Assembly: GCF_038049925.1 (NCBI RefSeq)
Contig: NZ_CP145809.1
Span: 744,001 to 808,000 of the forward strand
DNA: 64,000 nucleotides
Reading direction: 5' to 3'
From: Georgenia sp. M64
GTDB lineage: Bacteria; Actinomycetota; Actinomycetes; Actinomycetales; Actinomycetaceae
The position numbers were made by a program, and so were the translations under genes. Positions 53,472-62,753 of the stretch are shown here, in pieces. How positions within the stretch are numbered: the stretch's first letter is position 1; the number at the start of each line of letters is the position of its first letter. The notes beneath the pieces were generated by a model. The model did no database searches. It was not told the origin of the DNA and saw nothing but the letters and a program-made list of their open reading frames with translations.

Positions 53472-53493
53472 GTGCCCCGATCTCTTCGGGCAC
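53472..53493 (+). terminator. Weak stem-loop after map
   Basis: GTGCCC (53472-53477) pairs with GGGCAC (53488-53493), with two more pairs inside around a bulge. It lies in the 175-bp gap before the regulator pair and could end the secY-adk-map message. Confidence 0.4.
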
Positions 53494-53620
53494 GAAATCC
53501 CATGTTCGGGGGATATTGCCGCCGAACCGTTCCACAACGCCGTCCCGAGGCCCACAATGGCAAGGGCACCGTACGGCGGCGCCGGCGTCCGGGGACGGAC
53601 GTGCGGGGGGAGGGGGTGGC

Positions 53621-56125
53621 GTGGTCGCGTCGCTCCCCGCCGTCCTCGAGCTCCGGCCGCGCACGGCCCGCGAGGTCGAGGTCGACCCGGCACTGATCGC
53701 CATGCTCGACGCCCGCGCCCCGCTCACGGTCGTCCGCGGACCACGCGGCTACGGCAAGTCCACCCTGCTCGGGGCCTGGCTGGCCACCGGTGGTCCGGGG
53801 CACGCGGTCGTCTCCCTCGCGCTCACCCGCGAGGCCAACGACGCCGCGGAGTTCTGGGCCGGGGTCGCCGGTGCGCTCGAGGCGGCGGGGGTGCTCCAGC
53901 AGGAGCGGGCCGTCGCCGGGCCCGCACCGGCCGGGGACACGGACCGGCTGCGCGTCCTCGGCGCGCTCGGCGCCCGGCGCACCCCGCTGACGATCGTCCT
54001 GGACAGCTACCACCACGCCGGACGGCGGGACGCCGCAGCGGAGATCGACGACGACCTCGTCGAGCTGGTGCGCCAGAACGACCAGCTCTACCTGGTCGTC
54101 GCCACGCGGACCATGCGCCTGCTGGAGACCTCCGGGTCCCTGTCCGTCGACGCCACGATCATCTCGCCGCAGAACCTGCGGCTCGACGCGGTCGCGGTCG
54201 CAGCGCTGGCGCGCCGGCTCGGCGTGCCGATCTCCGGGCGCGACGCCGGCCGGCTCGCCGACGGGTTCGGCGGCTGGCCCGCCGCCGTGCGCGACGTCCT
54301 GGTGCGCTCGCGCACCGAGGGTGGGCAGGTCAACCTCGCCCTCGCCGACGAGTACATCGCCTCGATGGTCCGGGACCTTCGCCACGAGGCCGTGCGGAGC
54401 TTCCTCCTGCGGGCCGCCGTCCCGGAGGAGTTCGACGCGGAGGTCGCCCAGCTCCTCGCGCCCCAGGACACGACGCCGCAGATCCTGCGCAACGTCCGGG
54501 CCGCCGGGCTGCTCCGCGAGGAGATCCGCGACGGCCGGCGGGCCTACTCCTTCGCCCCGATCGTGCGGCAGGCCCTCGTGCGGATGCTGGCCGAGTCCCG
54601 CCCCGACGAGCTGCGCGAGGTCCACCGCATCCTCATGGACCACCACGCCCGCGGGGACGACCACCTGCGGGTGCTCGTCCACGCGGTCCACGCCGGCGCC
54701 TGGGAGACCGCGGAGCGCGTCCTGGAGCAGGAGTGGCACCACATCGTCACGGAGGAGCCGGTGGTCCTCGTGGCCGCCGCCCAGCTCATCCCGCCTGAGG
54801 TGGCCGCCGCGCACCCGCGGTTCCGGGTGGCCCGCGAGGACGTGACGGGGTCCCTCCCGCCCGGCGGCGACCGACCGCCGGCGCCGCCCTGGCGCACGGG
54901 CGACATCCGCGGGATCACCGCCGAGTTCTCGCCCCAGCGCACCCACGGACGTGTCGAGCCCACCTCGGTCGCCCTGCTGCAGTGGGGGGTCGCCGCCGTC
55001 CTCGCCGGGGACGAGTCCGCCGCCCTCTACGCGTTCGGGCGGGCCCGGTCCCGGGCGCAGGAGCCCGGCGGCAACCCCACGTCGGTCCGGCTCGCCACCG
55101 TGGGCCTGGCCATGACCCACGCCATCTACGCCGACGCCGACATCGCCGCCCGCTGGCTCGCCGACCCGGTCCTGGCGGCGGTGAACCGTCCGGACCACGA
55201 GGACCACGCGCTGGTGGGCCCGTGGCTCGCCCAGGCCGCCGCCCTCGTCGCGCTGGACCGCCTCGACGACGACCTCGCGGAGCGCGTCGCGGCGATGCCG
55301 CAGCGGCACCGGCGCGACGAGGTCTGGGCGCTGTCGGTCCTGGTCTCGGCCCTGCACGCCTCCCTCGACGGCGGCCCGGCCGACGTCGCGCGGTGGGCGG
55401 CGAACCTGCGCGCGGCCCGGCACTACCTGCCGCGCGGAGGCCTGACGGAGATGCTCGTGCGCACCTCCGAGGTCGAGGTCCTCCTGGCCGGCGGGCTGGA
55501 CGTCGCGGCGCGCAAGGCCGCCGAGGACCTGCCGGTGTCGGTGGTCAGCGCCGCCACCCACGCGCGTCTCGCCCTCGCCGCCGGTGACCACCGCCGGGCC
55601 ATGGCCCGCGCCCGGGCCGCGCTCGAGATGCCCGGTCTCACCCAGCGCTCGGTCATGGAGTGCTGGCTCGTCGTCGCGGCGGCCCACCACGCCCTGGGGG
55701 AGCGGGTGCCCGCCCGGGCGGCCTTCGTCCGCGCCGTCCGCGCCGGCGAGTCGTCCGGGCTGCGCCGGCCGTTCCTCGTCATCCCGCGCGGGGTCTTCAC
55801 CGCCCTCGCCGGCGCCGACCCGCAGGTCCTGCAGATGTGGCCCGCAGGGCTCGCGCCCGCGCCCGACGCCGTGGCCGCCGGCGGGGAGGAGCTCACCGAG
55901 ATCCTCACCCCGCGCGAGCTCGAGGTCCTCCAGGCCCTGCACGTCCACGCCGGCGCCGTCGCGGTCGCCCGGGAGCTGGGCCTGTCGGTCAACACCGCCA
56001 AGTCCCACCTCCGCAGCATCTACCACAAGATGCGGGTGACGAACCGCGCGGAGGCCCTGCGCCGGGCCGAGGAGCTCGACCGCTCCGCGCAGCCGGCGAC
56101 CGTCGCCGGCGGAAGCGACGAGTGA
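53621..56125 (+). CDS. Large NTPase-LuxR transcriptional regulator (MalT-like), first of a pair
   Basis: The 834-residue protein starts at GTG 53621 after GGAGGGGG. It has a P-loop GPRGYGKST at about residues 36-44, a Walker B-like LTIVLDSYHH, a long helical repeat-like middle, and a C-terminal LuxR helix-turn-helix (LTPRELEVLQALHVHAGAVA ... SVNTAKSHLRSIYHKMRV). This is the layout of STAND-type ATPase regulators such as MalT, where an inducer releases the activator. No known inducer domain was recognised. It ends one base inside the next gene, which has the same layout. Its site between map and infA is unusual. Confidence 0.8.
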   Translation: MVASLPAVLELRPRTAREVEVDPALIAMLDARAPLTVVRGPRGYGKSTLLGAWLATGGPGHAVVSLALTREANDAAEFWAGVAGALEAAGVLQQERAVAGPAPAGDTDRLRVLGALGARRTPLTIVLDSYHHAGRRDAAAEIDDDLVELVRQNDQLYLVVATRTMRLLETSGSLSVDATIISPQNLRLDAVAVAALARRLGVPISGRDAGRLADGFGGWPAAVRDVLVRSRTEGGQVNLALADEYIASMVRDLRHEAVRSFLLRAAVPEEFDAEVAQLLAPQDTTPQILRNVRAAGLLREEIRDGRRAYSFAPIVRQALVRMLAESRPDELREVHRILMDHHARGDDHLRVLVHAVHAGAWETAERVLEQEWHHIVTEEPVVLVAAAQLIPPEVAAAHPRFRVAREDVTGSLPPGGDRPPAPPWRTGDIRGITAEFSPQRTHGRVEPTSVALLQWGVAAVLAGDESAALYAFGRARSRAQEPGGNPTSVRLATVGLAMTHAIYADADIAARWLADPVLAAVNRPDHEDHALVGPWLAQAAALVALDRLDDDLAERVAAMPQRHRRDEVWALSVLVSALHASLDGGPADVARWAANLRAARHYLPRGGLTEMLVRTSEVEVLLAGGLDVAARKAAEDLPVSVVSAATHARLALAAGDHRRAMARARAALEMPGLTQRSVMECWLVVAAAHHALGERVPARAAFVRAVRAGESSGLRRPFLVIPRGVFTALAGADPQVLQMWPAGLAPAPDAVAAGGEELTEILTPRELEVLQALHVHAGAVAVARELGLSVNTAKSHLRSIYHKMRVTNRAEALRRAEELDRSAQPATVAGGSDE

Positions 56126-58542
56126 TGCCACCGTCGCGCCGCGACGGTGACGGACGGGGCCTGCCACGCGTCCCCGAGGCGTTCTTCCCCACCGACGCCG
56201 CCTGGTCACGCCTGAGCGGCCTGCCCGCGCTCGTCGTGGTGCAGGCCCCGCGCGGCTACGGCAAGACGACGACCGTCTCGGCGTGGCTGCGCCGGCGCGA
56301 CCTGCCCGAGCACGACCTCGTGTGGGCGGCGGTGCCGCCGTCGGTGACGGGCCGTGCGGAGTTCTGGGCCGCGCTCCACGACGCGGTCGTCCTCGCGGGC
56401 CACGAGAACCCCGGCGTGGGCGAGGACGGCTGGCAGCGCCTGGCCCGCACCGCCGGGGCCCGCCGGCGCGACCTCGTCATCGTCGTCGACGCCTACGACC
56501 GCCAGCCCGAGGAGTCGGTCGACGCCGAGCTCGTCGAGCTCGCGCACGAGCACGAGCAGCTCCACCTGGTCCTGCTCATGCGGGCCACCCGGCCGGCCGT
56601 GGCGCTCGCCGGCGCGAGCGGTGACGCGGTCGTCCTGCGCGCCGAGGACCTCGCGCTGGACCCCCGGCGGGTCGCGCTGCTGGGGCGGTCGCTGGGGGTG
56701 TCCGTCAGCCCGGACGCCGCCGCCGAGCTGTGCGCCGCGACCGGCGGGTGGCCGGGACTGCTGCGCGTGGCCCTGCTCACGTCCACCCCCGACGAGGAGG
56801 GCGACCCGCTCCCCGACGTCTCCGGCATCGCCGCCTACCTGCGGGTGGTCCTGGCGGACCTCGACGCGGACGGGGACGCCGGGGCGCTGACCGCCCTGGC
56901 GGTGCCCGGCACCCTCACGAGGGAGGCCACGGCCGCCCTCCTGGCCCCTGGTGAGGCGACTCACGTCGAGACCGTGCTCGCGCGGATGGCCCGGGCCGGG
57001 CTCCTCCTTCCCGGCGGTGCCGGCGAGCTGCGCTACCCGCCGCTGCTGCGCGCGGGCGGGCGACAGATCCTCCTCGAGGACGACCCCGCCCGGTTCCGTG
57101 CCCTCAGCGCCGCGAGCGCCCGTCTCGCGACGGCGGCCGGGGACGCGCCCGCGGCGCTCCGGCACGCCGTCGACGCCCAGGACACCGATCTCCTGCGCGC
57201 CACGGTCGAGACGACGTGGGCGGCGGTCCTCGAGGGTCACCGGGACCTCCTGCGCGAGGCGCTGACCCGCCTGCCCGACGACGGTCCCCGGGTCCGGGCG
57301 CTGCGCGAGCTCGTCCTCCCCGCGTCCGTCCCTCGGTGGTTCGCCGAGGCGCTGCAGAGCGGGCTGCCGCTCGTCGAGCCGGGTGGGGAGGGCCTGCCGC
57401 TCGCCGCCGCCGCGTCCGACCCGCCCGGGCTCCCCGCCGCGATCGCCGACCTGGCCTCGGCCGAGCTGCGCGGGGCCGACCTGCTGCGCGCGGCGCACGC
57501 CTTCCACGAGGCGGCGCGCCGCGCGTCGCCCGGGCCGACCCGGCGCGAGGCCGCCTCGGGCCTCGCGCTGACCCTGGCCCTCATGGGGCACCCGCGCACC
57601 GCCTCGCGCTGGCTCGCGTGGGGCCGGCGGGACCGGGGCGGGACGGACGGGCCGCTGGAGCGGGTGGCCGCGACCGCCGTCCCCGCGATCCACGATCTCG
57701 ACGCCCTGCACCCCGCGTCCGCGCCGGGCAGCCCGCCGGCGCTGGGCGAGGGCGAGCGCTGGCTCGAGGCGGTCCTGCTGTACGTGTGGGCCGGCCGGTC
57801 CCTCCACGGGACGGGCGCCGAGGAGCACCTGGCCGACCTCGAGCGCTACCGCGAGCAGCGGGGCGCCGGGGTGGAGCGCCTCACCGAGACCCTCCTGCTC
57901 ACCGCCCTGGTGGACCTGTGCCTGGCGACGGACAACCTCACCCGCGCCCGGACCCTGCTGACCGACGTCCGAGGAGCCGACCCGCACTGGGCCGACGTCG
58001 CCCGGGCGAAGGTCGCGCTGTACACCGGGGACGACCGCGGCGCGCTCGACCTCAGCCGGGCCCCGGCCGGTGTGGTCCCGCTGCTCTGCCGGCCGGCGCT
58101 GGAGGGCCTGCTGGTGCACGCGGTGGCCGCCCACCGGCTGGGGGAGCGGGCCACCGCCACCGGAGCGCTGGACCTGGCCACCCGGATCGCCGAGCGCACC
58201 GGGCTGCTGCGCCCGTTCCTCCTCGTCCCGCGGGGCGACCTCGAGTCGGTCGCCGCCACCCTGCCCGGCGGGGGCGAGGTGCTCGACCGCTCGGTGCTGG
58301 CCGCGGGGAGCGGCCCGTTCCCCGAGCCGGTCCGCTCCGAGCCGCTCAGCGGGCGGGAGCTGAAGGTCCTGCGCGAGCTCGCGAGCGGCCGGCCGGTGGC
58401 CGTCATCGCCCGTCGCCTGTACGTCTCCGAGAGCACGGTCAAGACGCAGGTGCGCAGCATCTACCGCAAGCTCGGGGTCCACACCCGCACCGACGCCGTC
58501 GCGCGTGGTCAGCTCCTGGGGGTCCTGGCGCCCGAGGACTGA
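56125..58542 (+). CDS. Large NTPase-LuxR transcriptional regulator (MalT-like), second of a pair
   Basis: The 805-residue protein starts at ATG 56125, whose A is the last base of the previous stop. It has a P-loop APRGYGKTT at about residues 41-49, Walker B-like DLVIVVDAYD, a long helical middle part and a C-terminal LuxR domain (LSGRELKVLRELASGRPVAV ... SESTVKTQVRSIYRKLGVHT). The two proteins share layout, the GYGK P-loop and several blocks (AEFWA, CATGGWP/FGGWP), so they probably arose by duplication. Coupled synthesis suggests they may act together. Targets are unknown. Confidence 0.8.
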   Translation: MPPSRRDGDGRGLPRVPEAFFPTDAAWSRLSGLPALVVVQAPRGYGKTTTVSAWLRRRDLPEHDLVWAAVPPSVTGRAEFWAALHDAVVLAGHENPGVGEDGWQRLARTAGARRRDLVIVVDAYDRQPEESVDAELVELAHEHEQLHLVLLMRATRPAVALAGASGDAVVLRAEDLALDPRRVALLGRSLGVSVSPDAAAELCAATGGWPGLLRVALLTSTPDEEGDPLPDVSGIAAYLRVVLADLDADGDAGALTALAVPGTLTREATAALLAPGEATHVETVLARMARAGLLLPGGAGELRYPPLLRAGGRQILLEDDPARFRALSAASARLATAAGDAPAALRHAVDAQDTDLLRATVETTWAAVLEGHRDLLREALTRLPDDGPRVRALRELVLPASVPRWFAEALQSGLPLVEPGGEGLPLAAAASDPPGLPAAIADLASAELRGADLLRAAHAFHEAARRASPGPTRREAASGLALTLALMGHPRTASRWLAWGRRDRGGTDGPLERVAATAVPAIHDLDALHPASAPGSPPALGEGERWLEAVLLYVWAGRSLHGTGAEEHLADLERYREQRGAGVERLTETLLLTALVDLCLATDNLTRARTLLTDVRGADPHWADVARAKVALYTGDDRGALDLSRAPAGVVPLLCRPALEGLLVHAVAAHRLGERATATGALDLATRIAERTGLLRPFLLVPRGDLESVAATLPGGGEVLDRSVLAAGSGPFPEPVRSEPLSGRELKVLRELASGRPVAVIARRLYVSESTVKTQVRSIYRKLGVHTRTDAVARGQLLGVLAPED

Positions 58543-58595
58543 GGACTCCCCACACAGCCTGCTCGCCGGGGTGGTCCGCCTCACCCGGGCCGCGG

Positions 58596-58624
58596 TTCCG
58601 CCGGCGCCGGCGATGCCGTAGGAT
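58596..58624 (+). promoter_or_regulatory. Probable infA operon promoter
   Basis: TTCCGC (58596-58601) and TAGGAT (58619-58624) with a 17-bp spacer lie 86 bp before infA. A dedicated promoter here would let infA-rplQ be expressed independently of the regulator pair upstream. Confidence 0.5.
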
Positions 58625-58710
58625 TGTCCGCTGGGCGTGGGCTCGCCCTGCACGCGTGCGTGCGGGTCGCCACGGCCACCTTTCGAGCACACCAACGTTA
58701 GCGGGAGTTC

Positions 58711-58932
<222 letters not shown>

Positions 58933-59003
58933 CCACCACGAGCACATCGCCGCCGTGACGGCCCCTGCGGGGCCCCGGCATGCGCGGCGGCGGAGGAAGA
59001 ATC

Positions 59004-59117
59004 ATGAAGGTCAAGCCCAGCGTCAAGCCGATCTGCGACAAGTGCAAGGTCATCCGTCGCCACGGCCGCGTCATGGTCATCTGCGAGAACCTGCGTCACA
59101 AGCAGCGCCAGGGCTGA
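59004..59117 (+). CDS. rpmJ: 50S ribosomal protein L36, zinc form
   Basis: The 37-residue protein reads [20 protein letters not shown] and continues to [11 protein letters not shown]. Its cysteines and His make it the zinc-binding form. It was found by direct translation; CGGAGGAAG precedes ATG 59004. Confidence 0.97.
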   Translation: MKVKPSVKPICDKCKVIRRHGRVMVICENLRHKQRQG

Positions 59118-59251
59118 GTCCCTGACCGCCGGGGTCCTCCCGGCAACCGCACCACCAGCACCCACGGGTGCCACCCCCGGCTCGGAGGCCGGGGCCCGCA
59201 GCAGCGGCGAGGGTGGTGAGGCAGACCTCCGACCCACAACAGGAGTCAAAG

Positions 59252-59632
59252 TTGGCACGTCTCTCCGGCGTCGACCTCCCCCGCGAGAAGCGGCTCGAGA
59301 TCGCGCTCACCTACATCTACGGCGTGGGCAGGACCCGCGCCAAGGAGACCCTCGAGGCCACCGGGATCAGCCCTGACCTGCGCGTCAAGGACCTGACCGA
59401 CACCGACCTCGTCGCTCTCCGTGACCACATCGAGGGCAACTTCAAGGTCGAGGGTGACCTCCGCCGCGAGGTCGCCGCGGACATCCGCCGCAAGGTGGAG
59501 ATCGGCTGCTACCAGGGCCTGCGCCACCGTCGTGGTCTGCCCGTGCACGGGCAGCGCACCAAGACCAACGCGCGCACCCGCAAGGGCCCCAAGCGCACCG
59601 TCGCCGGCAAGAAGAAGGCCGGCAAGAAGTAG
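59252..59632 (+). CDS. rpsM: 30S ribosomal protein S13
   Basis: The 126-residue protein starts at TTG 59252 ([20 protein letters not shown]) after ACAGGAG. The [20 protein letters not shown] signature and Lys-rich tail are present. The frame upstream to 59168 is not coding. Confidence 0.97.
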   Translation: MARLSGVDLPREKRLEIALTYIYGVGRTRAKETLEATGISPDLRVKDLTDTDLVALRDHIEGNFKVEGDLRREVAADIRRKVEIGCYQGLRHRRGLPVHGQRTKTNARTRKGPKRTVAGKKKAGKK

Positions 59633-59707
59633 CAGCCGTCCGCGTCCGGCGCCCACCGGCGCCCGCGGACCGGTCCGACGACCTCACCCCAGGAGAGAAA
59701 GCACCTC

Positions 59708-60115
59708 ATGCCCCCCAAGACCCGTACGGCGACCGCGGCCCGCAAGCCGCGCCGCAAGGAGCGCAAGAACGTCTCCCACGGCCACGCCTACATCAAGAGC
59801 ACGTTCAACAACACGATCGTCTCCATCACCGACCCGACCGGCGCCGTCATCGCCTGGGCGTCGTCGGGCCAGGTCGGCTTCAAGGGCTCGCGCAAGTCGA
59901 CGCCCTTCGCCGCCCAGCTCGCCGCCGAGGCCGCGGCCCGCCGCGCGCAGGAGCACGGGATGAAGAAGGTCGACGTCTTCGTCAAGGGACCCGGCTCCGG
60001 CCGCGAGACCGCGATCCGCTCCCTCCAGGCCACCGGCCTCGAGGTCGGCTCGATCCAGGACGTCACCCCGCAGGCGCACAACGGCTGCCGCCCGCCCAAG
60101 CGCCGCCGCGTCTGA
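59708..60115 (+). CDS. rpsK: 30S ribosomal protein S11
   Basis: The 135-residue protein ([20 protein letters not shown] ... PPKRRRV) is full length and lies on the platform of the 30S subunit. rpsD, which often follows in other bacteria, is absent. Confidence 0.98.
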   Translation: MPPKTRTATAARKPRRKERKNVSHGHAYIKSTFNNTIVSITDPTGAVIAWASSGQVGFKGSRKSTPFAAQLAAEAAARRAQEHGMKKVDVFVKGPGSGRETAIRSLQATGLEVGSIQDVTPQAHNGCRPPKRRRV

Positions 60116-60124
60116 CGCGACCCC

Positions 60125-60160
60125 GCGGGGTGCGCACGCCCCTCGGCGCGCGCACCCCGC
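60125..60160 (+). terminator. Stem-loop between rpsK and rpoA
   Basis: GCGGGGTGCGC (60125-60135) pairs with GCGCACCCCGC (60150-60160) around a 14-nt loop. It may be a partial terminator or processing site, as the 132-bp gap is long for this operon. Confidence 0.5.
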
Positions 60161-60247
60161 CTCTGCACGCAACGGCACGACCGCCGGCCGGACCAGGCCG
60201 GTCCTCAGGCGTCATATAGCGGACGCCGATCGAAAGGAAACCCACCA

Positions 60248-61276
60248 GTGCTCATCGCACAGCGCCCCGCCCTGACCGAAGAGGTCGTCTCCGACTACCG
60301 CTCGCGCTTCGTCATCGAGCCGCTCGAGCCGGGCTTCGGCTACACCCTCGGCAACTCCCTGCGCCGCACCCTGCTCTCCTCCATCCCCGGTGCCGCCGTG
60401 ACGTCGATCCGGATCGACGGCGTCCTGCACGAGTTCTCCACCGTGCCGGGGGTCAAGGAGGACGTCACCGAGATCATCCTCAACATCAAGAACATCGTCG
60501 TCTCCTCGGAGAACGACGAGCCCGTGGTGATGTACCTGCGCAAGCAGGGCCCGGGCGTCGTCACCGCCGGTGACATCACCCCGCCGGCCGGCGTCGAGGT
60601 CCACAACCCCGACCTGCACGTCGCCACGATCAACGGCAAGGGCAAGCTCGAGATCGAGCTGACCGTCGAGCGCGGGCGCGGCTACGTCTCCGCCGTGCAG
60701 AACAAGAGCGCCGACTCCGAGATCGGGCGCATCCCGGTGGACTCGATCTACTCCCCGGTGCTGAAGGTGACCTACAAGGTCGAGGCCACCCGCGTCGAGC
60801 AGCGCACGGACTTCGACAAGCTCGTCGTCGACGTCGAGACGAAGAACGCGATCGCCCCGCGCGACGCGCTCGCCTCGGCGGGCAAGACCCTCGTCGAGCT
60901 CTTCGGCCTGGCCCGTGAGCTCAACGTCGAGGCCGAGGGCATCGAGATCGGCCCGTCGCCGACGGACGCCGCGCTCGCCCAGGACCTCGCCCTGCCGATC
61001 GAGGACCTCGGGCTGCTGTCCCGGTCCTACAACTGCCTCAAGCGTGAGGGCATCCACACCGTGGGTGAGCTCGTGGCCCGCAGCGAGGCCGACCTCCTCG
61101 ACATCCGCAACTTCGGCGCGAAGTCGATCGGCGAGATCAAGGAGAAGCTCACCGGACTGGGCCTGACCCTCAAGGACAGCCCCGCCGACTTCGACCTGGC
61201 CGCCCACGCGGGCGACGAGGACGAGGACGACGACGTCTACGGCGACATCCAGTTCAGCGACGAGCAGCCCAGCTGA
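60248..61276 (+). CDS. rpoA: DNA-directed RNA polymerase subunit alpha
   Basis: The 342-residue protein has the N-terminal dimerisation domain ([20 protein letters not shown]) and the C-terminal DNA/activator-binding domain ([34 protein letters not shown]), ending in an acidic tail. GTG 60248 after GAAAGGAAA. Confidence 0.98.
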   Translation: MLIAQRPALTEEVVSDYRSRFVIEPLEPGFGYTLGNSLRRTLLSSIPGAAVTSIRIDGVLHEFSTVPGVKEDVTEIILNIKNIVVSSENDEPVVMYLRKQGPGVVTAGDITPPAGVEVHNPDLHVATINGKGKLEIELTVERGRGYVSAVQNKSADSEIGRIPVDSIYSPVLKVTYKVEATRVEQRTDFDKLVVDVETKNAIAPRDALASAGKTLVELFGLARELNVEAEGIEIGPSPTDAALAQDLALPIEDLGLLSRSYNCLKREGIHTVGELVARSEADLLDIRNFGAKSIGEIKEKLTGLGLTLKDSPADFDLAAHAGDEDEDDDVYGDIQFSDEQPS

Positions 61277-61310
61277 CCTGCTCACCCGACACCATCACTA
61301 GGAGTTAGAC

Positions 61311-61946
61311 ATGCCTACCCCCTCCAAGGGTCCCCGTCTGGGTGGCAGCGCGGCGCACGAGCGGCTCATGCTGGCCAACCTGGCCACCGCGCTGTTCGAG
61401 CACACGAAGATCACGACCACGGCGCACCGGGCCAAGCGGCTGCAGCCCGTGGCGGAGAAGCTCATCACGCTGGCCAAGCGCGGTGACCTCCACGCCCGCC
61501 GCAAGGTCATGACCACCGTGCGCCGCAAGGACATCGTGGCCGAGCTCTTCGAGCAGACCGCCCCGAAGTTCGCCGAGCGCAACGGCGGCTACACCCGCAT
61601 CACGCAGGTGGCGCCCCGCAAGGGCGACAACGCCCCCATGGCCGTGATCGAGCTCGTCCTCGAGCCCGTCAGCCCCAAGCAGGCCACGGTCCGCGAGGCC
61701 GAGAAGGCCACCGCCCGCGCGGCCGCCGCCCCGGCTCCCGAGACCGCCGAGGTCGAGGAGACCACCGCGGCCGCCGTCGAGGCCGAGGCCCCGGGCGAGC
61801 AGGGCTCCGCCACCGAGGGCGTCGAGGGCTCGACCACCGTCGAGGCCCAGCAGGCCGACGCCGAGACCGCGGCCGTCCAGTCCACGGACGAGGCCACCGA
61901 CGCCCAGGCCGGCGCGGCCGAGGGTTCGGTCGACCCGCGCGCCTGA
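61311..61946 (+). CDS. rplQ: 50S ribosomal protein L17 with long acidic tail
   Basis: The 211-residue protein has a normal L17 core in the first 120 residues ([20 protein letters not shown]) followed by about 90 residues rich in Ala, Glu, Thr and Val. E. coli L17 has 127 residues. Such tails occur in several Actinobacteria and are probably disordered. truA, a frequent next gene, is not here. Confidence 0.96.
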   Translation: MPTPSKGPRLGGSAAHERLMLANLATALFEHTKITTTAHRAKRLQPVAEKLITLAKRGDLHARRKVMTTVRRKDIVAELFEQTAPKFAERNGGYTRITQVAPRKGDNAPMAVIELVLEPVSPKQATVREAEKATARAAAAPAPETAEVEETTAAAVEAEAPGEQGSATEGVEGSTTVEAQQADAETAAVQSTDEATDAQAGAAEGSVDPRA

Positions 61947-61963
61947 CGCACGACGCACCACCG

Positions 61964-61999
61964 ACGAAGGTCCGGTCCCCTCGGGGGCCGGGCCTTCGT
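61964..61999 (+). terminator. Terminator after rplQ
   Basis: A 17-bp stem with two G-T pairs (61964-61980 with 61983-61999) ends the alpha operon 17 bp after rplQ. Confidence 0.65.
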
Positions 62000-62032
62000 G
62001 CGTGGCAGGCGCCGCTTTCGTGCGTGGCAGGC
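61995..62032 (+). repeat. 16-bp direct repeat before the hydrolase gene
   Basis: TTCGTGCGTGGCAGGC occurs at 61995-62010 and 62017-62032, a 22-bp period. The first copy begins inside the rplQ terminator. Confidence 0.75.
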
Positions 62033-62039
62033 TGGGACG

Positions 62040-62753
62040 ATGACGACCGTCCTCCTCGTCCACGGCATCCGCACGTCCGCGACGATGTGGCGGCGTCAGG
62101 TGGGCGCCCTCGAGGCGGCCGGGGTGCAGGCGCTGGCCCCCGACCTGCCCGGGCACGGCACCCGCCGGGGGGAGGAGTTCACCGTCGCCGGCGCGATGGC
62201 GACCCTCACCGCCGCGGCGCAGGTCCCCGGCCCGCTCGTGGTGGCGGGCCTGTCCCTCGGGGGCTACCTCGCGATCCACTGGGCCGCGACGGGGGCGCGG
62301 CCCCCGGACGCGGTCGTCGCGGCGTCGTGCAGCACCGTGCCGCGCGGGCCGGGCCTCACGGGGTACCGGGCCCTGGCCCGTCTCGTGGCCCGGCTGCCGG
62401 ACCGCGGGGCGGGCCTCGGCGACGCGCTCGCCCGACGGTTCCTGCCGCCGGAGGCCGTGACGGACGTCGGCGCGGGCGGGATGGCCCTGGAGGTCATGGA
62501 CGCCGCCCTGGCCGGCGTCGCCGGGCTGGACCCGCTCGCCGAGCTCGCCGCGATCACCGCACCGGTGTGGATCGTCAACGGCCGCCTCGACCACTTCCGG
62601 CTCCACGAGCGGCGCTACCTGCGCGCGTGCCGCGACGGCCGGCTCGTGCACGTCCCCGGCGCCACGCACCTGGTCGCCCTCACCGACCCGGTGCCGTTCA
62701 CCCGGGTGCTCCTCGAGGCCGCCGCCGTCGCCGACGCCCGGGCCGTGCGCTAG
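62040..62753 (+). CDS. Alpha/beta hydrolase
   Basis: The 237-residue protein has VLLVHGIRTSATMW, the nucleophile elbow GLSLGGYLA, an acid in VNGRLDHFRLHE and the histidine in PGATHLVALTDP. It is a compact esterase-type hydrolase of unknown substrate. ATG 62040. The stop overlaps the convergent ROK gene stop by 4 bp. Confidence 0.85.
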   Translation: MTTVLLVHGIRTSATMWRRQVGALEAAGVQALAPDLPGHGTRRGEEFTVAGAMATLTAAAQVPGPLVVAGLSLGGYLAIHWAATGARPPDAVVAASCSTVPRGPGLTGYRALARLVARLPDRGAGLGDALARRFLPPEAVTDVGAGGMALEVMDAALAGVAGLDPLAELAAITAPVWIVNGRLDHFRLHERRYLRACRDGRLVHVPGATHLVALTDPVPFTRVLLEAAAVADARAVR

